Counted from the first letter of the stretch, positions 6,998-15,210 are shown. The stretch is 21,228 nt of DNA from Candidatus Gastranaerophilales bacterium (GCA_944324205.1 CALUVK010000006.1:1-21228); one strand, 5' to 3'. Numbers and translations are program-made. Notes: a model not told the origin generated them from the letters alone.

Positions 6998-8122
6998 ATG
7001 AAAAAGCTCTTTACAGTATATGATAGATATATTTTTATGCAGGTTCTTATTACAACAGTGGTGGCCATTTTGCTCTTTACTATTGTATGGATTGCTCCAG
7101 AGATGCTCTTAAATACTATTAAAAAGATACTCGAAGGTGTTTATACTGTAAAAACCGGCGTACTAGTTCTATGCTATGAATTACCTAAAATTTTAGGAAA
7201 AGCTTTTCCTGTAGGACTATTGCTTGGTTCATTATTTACATTCGACAAGTTAAGTAAAGACTCAGAGTTGACCATTTTTAGAGCTGTTGGTATGTCTTTC
7301 TCAAGAATTCTTGCTCCTGTTTTAGTTTTAAGTTTTATTGTTACTTATCTTTGTTTTGTAACATATGACAAGTGGATACCGATTTCCTGCCAGAAACTTA
7401 ATGAAATTAAAGGTGGCGAGATGCTAACACAGTACATTTATACAAAAAAAGACGAAAATAATTATCCTGAGCAAGCTGTTGTTGTTTCGAGATTCTTTCA
7501 AAATAAAATGACTGATGTTATAGTGATGAATTTTTCAAAACAAGTTTTTGATGATTTGCATGGGCTGGAAAATATTCTTGTTGCAAAAAACGGGTATAAA
7601 GGAACAAATTCAAAAGGTGATTCTTGTTGGGTTCTGGAAGATGTTACTTCATATGATATTAATGAAGAAGGTATTTTTAAGAAAATAACAAAAGAGGATC
7701 GTGTTGATATATTAAACGGTGATGATGCAGAAGATGCTTATACGATTATGATTAATTCGACAAAAAGAGATCGCGATATAAACAATAATGATCTTAAACA
7801 CTATGTTTCACTATTGAAAAAAGAAAATCTTGATGAAGACTATAGGCTTATGCAGAATAAATATTATCAAAGATTCTTTCACCCGTTTGTTTGCGTACTT
7901 CTTGCTATTATGGGGTGTTTGTTAGGGTTTAGCAAACCTCGAGAGCAAAGATTAATCGGTTTTACAATTGCAATAGGATGTATTTTTGTTTATTATATAA
8001 CTCTTCCGTTTTTTGATTTATTGGCAGAAAAAGGAGTCTTACCACCGCTCATAACTGCTGCGTTTCCACCGGTAGCGTTTCTCGCGGCAATAGTAATGTT
8101 TTACAGATCGAGGGATTTATAA
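6998..8122 (+). CDS. LptF/LptG family LPS export permease (YjgP/YjgQ)
   Basis: A 374-aa inner-membrane permease of the YjgP/YjgQ family. It has the classical layout: three membrane helices (about 12-34, 55-80, 98-122), a periplasmic beta-rich domain (about 125-285), and three C-terminal helices (about 288-310, 315-338, 345-366). Diagnostic motifs include YDRYIFMQVL at the N-terminus and KLSKDSELTIFRAVGMS after helix 2. E. coli has a heterodimer of LptF and LptG; only one permease gene is seen here, as in cyanobacteria, where a single LptF/G is thought to homodimerise. It starts one base after lptB and its stop shares a base with the next start (TAATG). The ribosome site is weak, so coupling is likely. 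Confidence 0.92.
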   Translation: MKKLFTVYDRYIFMQVLITTVVAILLFTIVWIAPEMLLNTIKKILEGVYTVKTGVLVLCYELPKILGKAFPVGLLLGSLFTFDKLSKDSELTIFRAVGMSFSRILAPVLVLSFIVTYLCFVTYDKWIPISCQKLNEIKGGEMLTQYIYTKKDENNYPEQAVVVSRFFQNKMTDVIVMNFSKQVFDDLHGLENILVAKNGYKGTNSKGDSCWVLEDVTSYDINEEGIFKKITKEDRVDILNGDDAEDAYTIMINSTKRDRDINNNDLKHYVSLLKKENLDEDYRLMQNKYYQRFFHPFVCVLLAIMGCLLGFSKPREQRLIGFTIAIGCIFVYYITLPFFDLLAEKGVLPPLITAAFPPVAFLAAIVMFYRSRDL

Positions 8123-8937
8123 TGAAAAAACTTTTTATTTTACTTTGTTTAATCGCTTCTGGAGCTGCTATCGCAGCTTCACCAATTAATGTTGAGTATA
8201 ATGATGGAATTTACCATATAGTATTATCAGGAGATAAAATAAAAAAACAAGTGCAGTTTGTCTCTTCTCCTAATCTTATAACAAATAGAGAAGCTCATAA
8301 TGCACGCGGTTCGCTTTTAACTATAAATGCGGGTTTCTTTGATCCGAATAATCAAAAATCAATGTCATATATTGTTAATGAGTCACAGACGGTAGAAGAT
8401 CCTATATTCAACGAAAGTTTTATGACGAACCCTGTTTTAAGGCAGAATATGAAAAAGATTTTGAATAGAACTGAATTTAGGGTGCTTGATTGTGACAGCA
8501 AATTAAAATATGAAATTGCGCAGCATAATTCAAAAATAGATTTTCTATGTTCAATAGAAACTTCAGCACAAGGAGGACCACAGCTTCTTCCTAATTTAAG
8601 ATTAGAAGAAGAATTTTTTATAGAAAAAGATGCAGATGGTAATATTATTCGAGAAGCAGCTTCGGTTTTGCATAAAACACCAAGAACTTTGATAGGTATA
8701 AAAAATTTACCAGAAGGGAAACAAGAAGCGCACATTTTTATTGTAACAAATGAACATCCAATGGATATTTATGAAGCAAGAGATTTATGTGCAAGTTATG
8801 GTCTAGATAGTGCCATGGCTTTTGATGGTGGTAGTTCGACTTCTTTAAATTATAAGAAAATAAATGTAGTTTCAACTGAAGATGGTGGTGGAACTGGTAG
8901 AGGGCTTAAGTCTTTTATGATTGTAGTAAAAAAATAA
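8122..8937 (+). CDS. Secreted phosphodiester glycosidase (NAGPA) domain protein
   Basis: A 271-aa exported protein. Residues 1-19 form a standard signal peptide (KK, hydrophobic core LFILLCLIASGAAIA, cleavage near AIA-AS). The mature part matches the phosphodiester glycosidase/NAGPA family (PF09992), with the hallmark motifs TINAGFFDP, AQGGPQLL, TPRTLIGIKN and the C-terminal AFDGGSSTSL. Human NAGPA removes N-acetylglucosamine from phosphodiesters; bacterial members are usually periplasmic and their substrates are mostly unknown. It overlaps the lptF/G stop by one base and is the last gene before a strong terminator, so it belongs to the Lpt operon. A role in trimming envelope glycan or lipid carrier intermediates is a reasonable inference from that position, not shown by the sequence. 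Confidence 0.88.
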   Translation: MKKLFILLCLIASGAAIAASPINVEYNDGIYHIVLSGDKIKKQVQFVSSPNLITNREAHNARGSLLTINAGFFDPNNQKSMSYIVNESQTVEDPIFNESFMTNPVLRQNMKKILNRTEFRVLDCDSKLKYEIAQHNSKIDFLCSIETSAQGGPQLLPNLRLEEEFFIEKDADGNIIREAASVLHKTPRTLIGIKNLPEGKQEAHIFIVTNEHPMDIYEARDLCASYGLDSAMAFDGGSSTSLNYKKINVVSTEDGGGTGRGLKSFMIVVKK

Positions 8938-8945
8938 TTAAAAAC

Positions 8946-8974
8946 AAAAAGCCACATTTATAATGTGGCTTTTT
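8946..8974. terminator. Bidirectional intrinsic terminator
   Basis: The stem GCCACATT (8951-8958) pairs with AATGTGGC (8962-8969), loop TAT, flanked by five A on the left and five or more T on the right, so it works on both strands. It separates the convergent Lpt operon and DUF378 gene. Confidence 0.93.
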
Positions 8975-8982
8975 GTTTTTGT

Positions 8983-9219
8983 TTAGAATTTACAGTTTCC
9001 GTATTCGCAGCTATCAGTTTGTTGTAATGGCTCGCAGTGATGTACCATAAGTGCTGTAATAATTGCACTTACACCGACAAGGGAATAAATAATTCTTGAT
9101 AAAACTGTCATGTCTCCAAATATTGCCGCTACTAGGTCAAAACCAAATAAACCGATAAGTCCCCAGTTTAAAGCACCTATTAGTACAAGTGCATATGCTA
9201 TGTATCTTAGATATTTCAT
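8983..9219 (-). CDS. DUF378 family small membrane protein
   Basis: A 78-aa integral membrane protein of the DUF378 family (YuzA-like), function unknown. It shows two hydrophobic helices (about 7-33 and 42-60) with the family motif LIGALNWGLIGLFGFDLVAAIFG and LSRIIYSLVGVSAI. After the second helix comes a hydrophilic tail with HHC, C and C (MVHHCEPLQQTDSCEYGNCKF) that could bind metal; such Cys tails are not part of the domain itself. AAAGGAGA precedes the ATG at a good distance. It is a monocistronic unit: terminators lie on both sides (8946-8974 and 9324-9346), and a TATAAT box at 9280-9275 may be its -10. Confidence 0.88.
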   Translation of the reverse strand: MKYLRYIAYALVLIGALNWGLIGLFGFDLVAAIFGDMTVLSRIIYSLVGVSAIITALMVHHCEPLQQTDSCEYGNCKF

Positions 9220-9323
9220 AAATAAATCTCCTTTCTTTTACCTCTTTTATTATTACCCAATTTTCTTTTTATAAATTATATAGTTAGGCTAATACATACG
9301 TTTAATTTATAAACTTAAATGCA

Positions 9324-9346
9324 TAAAAAAAGAGCCTTAGGCTCTT
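9324..9346 (-). terminator. Intrinsic terminator (second of a tandem pair)
   Basis: AAGAGCC (9330-9336) pairs with GGCTCTT (9340-9346) with loop TTA. On the minus strand it is followed by seven T residues (9330-9324). It backs up the terminator at 9361-9394 for transcripts of the 65-aa gene. Confidence 0.8.
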
Positions 9347-9360
9347 AGAATATTAATTAA

Positions 9361-9394
9361 AAAAAAAGACCGCTTTATAATGCGGTCTTTTTTT
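9361..9394. terminator. Bidirectional intrinsic terminator
   Basis: GACCGC (9368-9373) pairs with GCGGTC (9382-9387), extended by A7 against T7 on the flanks, loop of eight bases. It lies 8 bp after the stop of the minus-strand gene at 9402. Confidence 0.9.
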
Positions 9395-9401
9395 AATAAT
9401 G

Positions 9402-9599
9402 TTAAAGCATTCGTTCTAAACTTGCATTCAATTCTTCTGTACATTTTGCAAGCGCTTCAGCTGAAATTTCAGCAGTATCTTGTATTAAAGAACCTGCAAT
9501 ATAGCTCGTTTGCTGTGACAAACTCATACATTTTGCCGCATACTGTGCTTGTACTTCCGGAGTTAATGCGCTTCCGTAACCTATTGAACTTACATCCAT
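9402..9599 (-). CDS. Small hypothetical protein, 65 aa
   Basis: A small acidic, Ala/Ser/Gln-rich, probably all-helical protein: MDVSSIGYGSALTPEVQAQY followed by two helices to ELNASLERML. It has two cysteines and no signal peptide or membrane segment. The unit is complete: promoter TTGCAT-17-TATTAT (9660-9632), ribosome site AGAGGAT 8 bases before the ATG, and a tandem terminator, so it should be expressed, perhaps strongly. The short N-terminal MDVSSI and helical organisation faintly resemble YjfB-type putative motility proteins (PF14070), but I am not confident of that. Otherwise unrecognised. Confidence 0.75.
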   Translation of the reverse strand: MDVSSIGYGSALTPEVQAQYAAKCMSLSQQTSYIAGSLIQDTAEISAEALAKCTEELNASLERML

Positions 9600-9631
9600 A
9601 GAAATATCCTCTTCTTATTTGTGATATTAAT

Positions 9632-9660
9632 ATAATAGCATTATTTATACAAGAATGCAA
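9632..9660 (-). promoter_or_regulatory. Promoter of the 65-aa gene
   Basis: On the minus strand TTGCAT (9660-9655) and TATTAT (9637-9632) are 17 bp apart. The predicted +1 near 9625 gives a leader of about 25 bases containing the AGAGGAT ribosome site. Confidence 0.7.
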
Positions 9661-9671
9661 TATAGAATATA

Positions 9672-10394
9672 TCATTTTATTTTAAAAGAAACATTTGCAA
9701 CAGCTGTAACTTTTTTATCTATTGAGGTCGTATCATTAATTCCCATATCGGATACATTTGTTGAATCTACAGGTGTAATTTGATATACTCCCATTCTTAC
9801 TGATTGAATTTTGCCAACAGAATTCCCTGTAGGTTTGAGCATTGAAGCTGCTCTGTTTTTTGCATCTTGAGAAGCTTTTTCGAGTAATGTTACTTTTAAC
9901 TCAGGTAGTTTTGAATAGTCATAGGATGCAGGGCTTACATTTATGTCAACTCCTTTATTAATCAAACTTGTAATATCATTAGAAATTTCTTTTATTAATT
10001 CTACATTATCCGAGCTTATGTGCATTGGCTGATATAGGTTGTAAGCATCTTGGATATCTGTATATGCACCAGTTTTAGGATCTCGTTTGTATGAATAATA
10101 TCCATTTATGGTTTTTAGTTCAATATTTTTTATTTGTTTTGCTTTTAGGTAGTCTTCTACAGTTTTAATTTGTGTTTGTAGTGCACTATATGCTGCTTGC
10201 TTACTAGAGCGTTTTATTACAATATCAAAATTAAGGGTTCCTGAATCAGACTTAACAATTTCATAAGCAGAGCCTGTAACAGAAATTTCGTTTTTTGATA
10301 CTGTTGATGAAATCATTTGAGTTGACATAACTAAGGCTATTGAAACTAAAAGCCCTAAAGAAATAACTTGTAATTTTTCAATTCTTTCTAACAT
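9672..10394 (-). CDS. SIMPL (DUF541) domain protein
   Basis: A 240-aa protein with one N-terminal hydrophobic segment (about residues 9-28, ISLGLLVSIALVMSTQMI), either an uncleaved anchor or a signal, followed by a SIMPL/DUF541 domain. Typical features are ISVTGSAYEIVKSDSGTLNFDI near the start of the domain, the YSALQTQIKTVEDYLKAKQI helix, and the late LLEKASQDAKNRAASML helix before a final beta segment. Family members are periplasmic or membrane-attached, and their molecular role is unsettled. The start overlaps the previous gene by 17 bp, making it the last member of the gpsA operon. No clear terminator is seen between its stop and the next promoter. Confidence 0.85.
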   Translation of the reverse strand: MLERIEKLQVISLGLLVSIALVMSTQMISSTVSKNEISVTGSAYEIVKSDSGTLNFDIVIKRSSKQAAYSALQTQIKTVEDYLKAKQIKNIELKTINGYYSYKRDPKTGAYTDIQDAYNLYQPMHISSDNVELIKEISNDITSLINKGVDINVSPASYDYSKLPELKVTLLEKASQDAKNRAASMLKPTGNSVGKIQSVRMGVYQITPVDSTNVSDMGINDTTSIDKKVTAVANVSFKIK

Positions 10395-10935
10395 TTAAAC
10401 TCCCTTCCTTTAAATTTGATAAATCGGACAAATATTCAGCATTTTTAACCCAGCTTTCAATTCTTTTGTATACAATATTTAAAAAATCTTCCAGATTAAC
10501 ATGTTTATGAATTATTTTTTTATTATTTATTGAAATTTGTAAATTTTTATACCAACGAAGAAAAATATTAGGAATATCTTCTGCAGTATACGAATTTTTT
10601 GGCTCAAATTCTTTGACTCTTAACAATTCATCAAAAGGTATCTTAAAACCGTCTTGCTCTCTTCCATCTTTGCTTACAATTGCTAAATGTCCCAGATTGC
10701 CGTTAATATTTTCATCAGGCTTTAATATAACATCATACAAATCGTTTTTGTCAGCTCTTCTTTTCAATTGCATAAGTCTTTTATAAAAATTTTGCATTTG
10801 TTCATCATATAATGGATGATTTTGGCTTTGCGGAAAATACTTTGATTGTTTTAATATATCAAAGCTTCCTTGTTTTATTATAAGTCTTTTAAAGTTTATT
10901 TCCGGGATAGTTGGAGTTATTGATTGAGTATCCAT
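10378..10935 (-). CDS. Hypothetical protein in the gpsA-ricT-like operon
   Basis: A 185-aa soluble protein I do not recognise. It starts 9 bp after the PSP1 gene and overlaps the SIMPL gene by 17 bp. It is mixed alpha/beta and rather basic, with a charged helix at about 43-63 (DEQMQNFYKRLMQLKRRADK), a central segment GNLGHLAIVSKDGREQDGFK and a helical C-terminal half with several Trp, Tyr and Lys residues (IFLRWYKNLQ, YKRIESWVKNAEYLS). There is no signal peptide or membrane helix. The central segment looks like a small beta sheet. Operon position suggests co-expression with the PSP1 protein, nothing more. Confidence 0.78.
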   Translation of the reverse strand: MDTQSITPTIPEINFKRLIIKQGSFDILKQSKYFPQSQNHPLYDEQMQNFYKRLMQLKRRADKNDLYDVILKPDENINGNLGHLAIVSKDGREQDGFKIPFDELLRVKEFEPKNSYTAEDIPNIFLRWYKNLQISINNKKIIHKHVNLEDFLNIVYKRIESWVKNAEYLSDLSNLKEGSLNVRKN

Positions 10936-10944
10936 TTTACGCCT

Positions 10945-11877
10945 TTACACATTTCCTGTAGAACTATTTCTATCATCTTCCAGTTGTTTTAACTGTTTTG
11001 CATCAACTTTTTCATCTGTAGAATAATTGTTGAGAGTTGTTATTTCGATATCGACATTTACGTCTGCATCAACCATTTCAATATCAAACTTGTCGAACTC
11101 TTTTATTTTACCATCTTCAAATTTTACTGCAACCGAATTGTTAAGAAACTGTATAAAACAAACTTTACCAAGTCCAAGTGGTGTCATAACTGTTGAGCCA
11201 ACGGGAGGCATACCTTTAGCAGCTTCAATATAGTTTGAATATTCATAAGTTAGACAACAAAGGAGACGGCCGCATGTACCAGAAATTTTTGATGGTGCAA
11301 TAGGCATCCCTTGATCTTTTGCAAGTTTAACATTTATTGATTCAAATTTACGTAAATAGCTTGAGCAGCAAAAAGGTTTGCCACAAATTCCGCAGCCATC
11401 CATAATAGAAGATTCGTCACGAACTCCAATGTGTCTAAGATCAATCCTCATTCTTTTAAAATTCTGAGTTAAGTCTTTTAACAATTCTCTAAAATCTACA
11501 CGTTCAGGTGCTGTATAATAAAAAGAAATCTTCCTTTTATCAAAAGTTATTTTACATTGTACTAAATTCATATTTAGGTTATGTTTTTTTACAAGTTCTT
11601 TGCATTTAAAAAAAGATGTAACTTCTTCTTTCTTTAATTCTTCGTATATCATCATATCTTCCTGAGTCATTGTTCTTACAAATTCAAATGGTTCAGGAGT
11701 ATTTTCTGAATTCGTATAAAGTTCTGCAATTTTAGTACAAAGTAAAAAAGCTTTTAATACTTCCTCGCCTTTTTCAGTACGTGCAATAACTAGTTGACCA
11801 TCGTCCAAATTGATGTTATCAGGGCATTTTAGCGGAACGAAGCTGTTTTTTAAATATTTTACTCCATATTTAATCAT
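10945..11877 (-). CDS. PSP1 domain protein, RicT (YaaT)-like
   Basis: A 310-aa cytoplasmic protein with the PSP1 C-terminal domain and the Cys cluster that marks RicT/YaaT relatives: DGCGICGKPFCCSSYL (C162, C165, C170, C171) and GTCGRLLCCLTYE (C202, C207, C208). In Bacillus subtilis RicT works with RicA and RicF; the complex carries Fe-S clusters and assists RNase Y-dependent mRNA maturation. Proteins of this family also occur in other phyla where the role is less clear. Residues 240-285 form an SH3-like beta segment (VGSTVMTPLGLGKVCFIQF). The last 50 residues are acidic and low complexity. It overlaps gpsA by 8 bp and is followed at 9 bp by a hypothetical gene. Confidence 0.9.
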   Translation of the reverse strand: MIKYGVKYLKNSFVPLKCPDNINLDDGQLVIARTEKGEEVLKAFLLCTKIAELYTNSENTPEPFEFVRTMTQEDMMIYEELKKEEVTSFFKCKELVKKHNLNMNLVQCKITFDKRKISFYYTAPERVDFRELLKDLTQNFKRMRIDLRHIGVRDESSIMDGCGICGKPFCCSSYLRKFESINVKLAKDQGMPIAPSKISGTCGRLLCCLTYEYSNYIEAAKGMPPVGSTVMTPLGLGKVCFIQFLNNSVAVKFEDGKIKEFDKFDIEMVDADVNVDIEITTLNNYSTDEKVDAKQLKQLEDDRNSSTGNV

Positions 11878-12871
11878 AGCATTCTTCCTTTTTTAGTTTA
11901 CGATTCATAAGTTTTGATAAAACTTCTTCAGGTGTAATATTTGTATAAACAGCTTCATAAATTGCGCTTGATACCGGAACTTCTACATGAAGCTTTTCCG
12001 CTAAATCACATACGGCCTTTGAAGTTTTTACTCCTTCTGCAACAGAGCCTAATTCCTTTAAAATATCATCGATTTTTTTACCTTTACCAAGCATAGCTCC
12101 GACTGTATAATTTCTTGACATAGGACTTGAACATGTTGCGATTAAATCTCCCATGCCGGATAAACCATACAATGTTGACGGATTAGCTCCTAATTTTACT
12201 GAAAGTCGTACTATTTCAGCCATACCTCTTGTTAACAAGGTTCCCATGCAATTATCTCCCAGGTTCATTGCATGGGCAAAACCAGAAGCTATTGCTATAA
12301 CATTTTTTAAACTTCCACCAAGTTCAACGCCTATTACATCGGAATTTGTATATAATCTAAATTTGCCAGGTACATTACATGCTTTTTGTACAAATTCTGC
12401 TGTTGCGATATCATCACATGCTACAGATGCTGCTGTTGGTTTTCCTTGCAGAACTTCTTTTGCAAGGGTTGGACCAGAAAGAATCACAACTTTCTGTTGT
12501 GGTAAAACATCTTTTATTACTTCTGACATGCGCATAAGAGTATTTAGCTCTAAACCTTTAGAAGCATTTACTAATGGTTGCTCTGGTTTTATACCCGCAT
12601 TTTTAAGCTGTTCACAGACACTTCTTACACCGGAAGTTGCAACTACTGTGAGAATTATATCTGCATCTTTTATTGCAGATTTCATATCAGACGTAATTTG
12701 GACTTTTTTATCTAGTTGAACTTCTAATGGTCTAGCGCAATACTTTTTATTGACTAAATCGTCAGTTAAATCACACTCCCGCCCCCATATTGTTATATCT
12801 TCAAAATTATCGTTTAAAAGCCAAGCAAGTGTTAAACCCCAACATCCCGGACCAAGTACTGTTAATTTCAT
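11870..12871 (-). CDS. gpsA: NAD(P)-dependent glycerol-3-phosphate dehydrogenase
   Basis: The enzyme reduces dihydroxyacetone phosphate to sn-glycerol-3-phosphate, the backbone for phospholipid synthesis. The dinucleotide-binding motif is VLGPGCWGLTLA (residues 5-16); the family usually has GxGxWGTALA, so the Cys and Leu are slight variants. Other motifs: VNASKGLE with K105, LSGPTLAKEV, and GVELGGSLKNVIAIA with the catalytic lysine K189, GLSGMGDLIATC and SRN (252-254). At 333 aa it has the normal length. AAGGAAG precedes the ATG. It is the first gene of a four-gene operon with its own promoter (12935-12906). Confidence 0.94.
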   Translation of the reverse strand: MKLTVLGPGCWGLTLAWLLNDNFEDITIWGRECDLTDDLVNKKYCARPLEVQLDKKVQITSDMKSAIKDADIILTVVATSGVRSVCEQLKNAGIKPEQPLVNASKGLELNTLMRMSEVIKDVLPQQKVVILSGPTLAKEVLQGKPTAASVACDDIATAEFVQKACNVPGKFRLYTNSDVIGVELGGSLKNVIAIASGFAHAMNLGDNCMGTLLTRGMAEIVRLSVKLGANPSTLYGLSGMGDLIATCSSPMSRNYTVGAMLGKGKKIDDILKELGSVAEGVKTSKAVCDLAEKLHVEVPVSSAIYEAVYTNITPEEVLSKLMNRKLKKEECYD

Positions 12872-12905
12872 TAATTTTATCTTCCTTTTTTATTACTAGA
12901 ATTAT

Positions 12906-12935
12906 ATTATACAATAATTTAATTATGCTATACAA
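12906..12935 (-). promoter_or_regulatory. Promoter of the gpsA operon
   Basis: On the minus strand TTGTAT (12935-12930) and TATAAT (12911-12906) are 18 bp apart; a second overlapping TATAAT follows at 12906-12901. The predicted leader is about 25 bases and contains the gpsA ribosome site. Confidence 0.65.
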
Positions 12936-12972
12936 GATATAAATTATTCTTATTCAAATTATATGGAATAGT

Positions 12973-14406
12973 TTACTTAGTTTTATCTTTTTTTTCAAAT
13001 TCATATATCCCAGGAAATGCATTTACACCAGTAGTTTTCTTTGTAAACCAGTATTGAAATTTTGGTATATAAGTTGAAAGAAATGCTGCTGCAACGACAA
13101 AACCTGCTGCAAAGTTAATACCACTCAGTATAAGGTTTTTACGTTCAAATTTCTCAAGAATAGACTTGTTAATTTTACCATTTTTTGCCGATTTACATAA
13201 TCTTTCGATATAGTGTTCCATTTCTGATTTGAGTTTATACAATTTTTTATTTGAAACATATTTAAATTTTTTATTGTAGTCACCACCTGTAAAATCGTTA
13301 AATACTTGATTTAACAGTTTAGGGTCATTAATTTCGGCTTTATTAAATGCATCAATCAATTGTTGCTTTGTGAGTACTGCTTCATCACGTCTTGTAGGCT
13401 GTAATTTAGACATTTCTTTTGCTCTTTCATACACTTCTTTGTCCTTTATTAATGATGAAAGAGATTTTAGTTTTATAACTTCAAGAGGTTTTTTTCCTGA
13501 ACCTTTTTCCCATTCTGTTGAGGCAAGTATATCATCAGGAAGTTTAATTTCTTTTCCCAGAACTGCATTTTTAAATTCATTTATATTAAATTCTTTATCT
13601 CCAATAAAATCTATTAAATGTTTGCTAAAAATTTCAGCTGTGCCGGGACTAAGTCTTGTTGATTTACCTGTTTCAATCAGATTAAGGAGATTCCTAACAT
13701 GTCCCTGTGCCCACATATAAAAATAAATAGAGCCAATATCCCTTATTGCAATTTCTCTTCTTTCTTCTTTTCTCCGTGCATTGTACATTCTGCCGCCGGC
13801 GATGCCTGCATCACTTGACAAAAGCTGACCTGTATTCGTATTTTCTATCCAGTTTGTAAATTTATTAATTGAAGCAATAGGGATACCTTTAAAGGTTAAA
13901 TTTTTGTTCTTTTTTTCTTCTTCTACTTTTCTTTCAGACCTTATTTTTCGAGTTAGAGCTTGATTTAGCGGTGGCACTATAAAACCTATAAATAAGTTGG
14001 CAAGTATAATACTTGTCATAACTTTGGCACCTTTTATTAATGCAACCTTATTGCCTGTAAAATTTTTAGGCGCTTTTTCCTTCATAAAATTATCAAATGG
14101 AGTTCTTAAAACCTTGTCTGTGCCAACATCAAAATTTGTTCCTCCAGATTTAAGAATCTTTCCTACAATTTTATCCCCAAGTTTATTAAGATATTTTACT
14201 CCGCATAACCAAACAATTGAGCCCATAGACTCTTCTATGAAACGTTCTCTTGCTTCGTCCCCCTTGCCTCTTTTATATGCCTGGTATGTACGTCCTAAGA
14301 CAACGACACCTTCTAATGCTGCAATAGGTGCCAGGGCGTCTGCTTTAGTCATTCCTGTTATTACTTTGGCTAATGTTATTTTGTTTCCTGAGATTGGATT
14401 AATCAT
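12973..14406 (-). CDS. Large hypothetical protein with membrane segments, 477 aa
   Basis: I do not recognise a named family. The N-terminal quarter contains ALAPIAALEGVVVLGRTYQA followed by a basic YKRGKGDEARERFIEE stretch and a hydrophobic SMGSIVWLCGVKYL segment. A clear hydrophobic helix lies at about 128-150 (VMTSIILANLFIGFIVPPL) and another near the C-terminus at about 430-452 (LSGINFAAGFVVAAAFLSTYI). Between them is a 270-residue hydrophilic, mostly helical, Lys/Glu-rich region. There is no cleavable signal. The ribosome site is weak (AAGAAAG). It stands alone on the minus strand between gpsA and ispF. My impression is of a Gastranaerophilales-type multi-copy family, but I cannot confirm that here. 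Function unknown. Confidence 0.8.
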   Translation of the reverse strand: MINPISGNKITLAKVITGMTKADALAPIAALEGVVVLGRTYQAYKRGKGDEARERFIEESMGSIVWLCGVKYLNKLGDKIVGKILKSGGTNFDVGTDKVLRTPFDNFMKEKAPKNFTGNKVALIKGAKVMTSIILANLFIGFIVPPLNQALTRKIRSERKVEEEKKNKNLTFKGIPIASINKFTNWIENTNTGQLLSSDAGIAGGRMYNARRKEERREIAIRDIGSIYFYMWAQGHVRNLLNLIETGKSTRLSPGTAEIFSKHLIDFIGDKEFNINEFKNAVLGKEIKLPDDILASTEWEKGSGKKPLEVIKLKSLSSLIKDKEVYERAKEMSKLQPTRRDEAVLTKQQLIDAFNKAEINDPKLLNQVFNDFTGGDYNKKFKYVSNKKLYKLKSEMEHYIERLCKSAKNGKINKSILEKFERKNLILSGINFAAGFVVAAAFLSTYIPKFQYWFTKKTTGVNAFPGIYEFEKKDKTK

Positions 14407-14619
14407 AGAAAATCTTTCTTGTATATCGGCTGTTAATAAAAAATCCCTAAAGAATATTTTTTGTTATTTTAATAAAAATTGTTACAAAAGTAAACAGAAT
14501 TTAGCTCAATACATGCATAAAAAGCTAAAAATCTTTTTGAGGATATTGAAATATGTGTGTAAATTAATGCTGCAGAACTATTAGTGTATAAAAGTAGAAC
14601 GTAAAATATTTTTTTTTGT

Positions 14620-15114
14620 CTATCCGCCAATTCGTTCAAGTAAAACAATTGCTTGCGCTTCAATTGCAAGTTTTTCTCCAATCGAATCCAACTGTTCTTT
14701 AGTCTTTGCTTTTATAGAGATATCTGTAATATCTAATCCCAATATAGAAGCTAGAATTGTTTTCATTTCAGGGATGTATGGCATCATTTTAGGTTCTTGA
14801 GCAATGATATTTGTGTCAATGTTGTTAATCCAATATCCTTGAATTTGTACTTTATCATATACACGTTTTAATAAAATTAAGCTGTCAGCATCTTTAAACC
14901 TGTCATCGGTATCTGGAAACAGGGTCCCTATATCATCCATAGCAAGAGCGCCCAATAAAGCATCAATAATAGCGTGAACAAGTACATCAGCATCTGAATG
15001 CCCTAATAAACCTTTTTTATAAGGAATTTTTACACCCCCGATAATAAGATCACGTCCTTCTACAAGTTTATGTATATCATAGCCAATGCCAATTCTAAAA
15101 TTTTGTTCTGCCAT
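14620..15114 (-). CDS. ispF: 2-C-methyl-D-erythritol 2,4-cyclodiphosphate synthase
   Basis: IspF cyclises CDP-methylerythritol 2-phosphate to MEcPP with release of CMP, in the MEP pathway to isoprenoids (and so to undecaprenyl carrier and quinones). The zinc ligands are visible as D13 and H15 in GIGYDIHKL and H47 in HSDADVLVHA. DIGTLFPDTD, INNIDTNIIAQEPKM and the C-terminal KTKEQLDSIGEKLAIEAQA complete the family pattern. The start at 15114 gives 164 aa, the usual length (about 160), and has GAGAGGG 8 bases upstream; the frame is open 54 codons further upstream but with no family similarity. A strong extended -10 promoter lies 34 bases before the ATG. Confidence 0.94.
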   Translation of the reverse strand: MAEQNFRIGIGYDIHKLVEGRDLIIGGVKIPYKKGLLGHSDADVLVHAIIDALLGALAMDDIGTLFPDTDDRFKDADSLILLKRVYDKVQIQGYWINNIDTNIIAQEPKMMPYIPEMKTILASILGLDITDISIKAKTKEQLDSIGEKLAIEAQAIVLLERIGG

Positions 15115-15147
15115 ATATAAACCCTCTCGTACCAATGGTATATAATT

Positions 15148-15156
15148 ATTATAGCA
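15148..15156 (-). promoter_or_regulatory. Extended -10 promoter of ispF
   Basis: On the minus strand TGC precedes a perfect TATAAT (15153-15148), giving an extended -10 element TGCTATAAT. The -35 region at 17 bp is poor, as is usual when the extended element is present. Predicted +1 is near 15141. Confidence 0.65.
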
Positions 15157-15210
15157 TAGATAATTATAATTAAAAGCATTATTGCCAATTAGAAATATAA
15201 ATTGCATTTT

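Noticed and set aside
12153..12719. 188-codon plus-strand frame opposite gpsA
   Set aside because: Shadow of gpsA, whose motifs are all present on the minus strand.
13997..14584. 195-codon plus-strand frame opposite the large hypothetical gene
   Set aside because: It mostly mirrors the minus-strand gene, lacks a ribosome site and ends in low-complexity AT-rich sequence; the minus-strand frame is longer and better composed.
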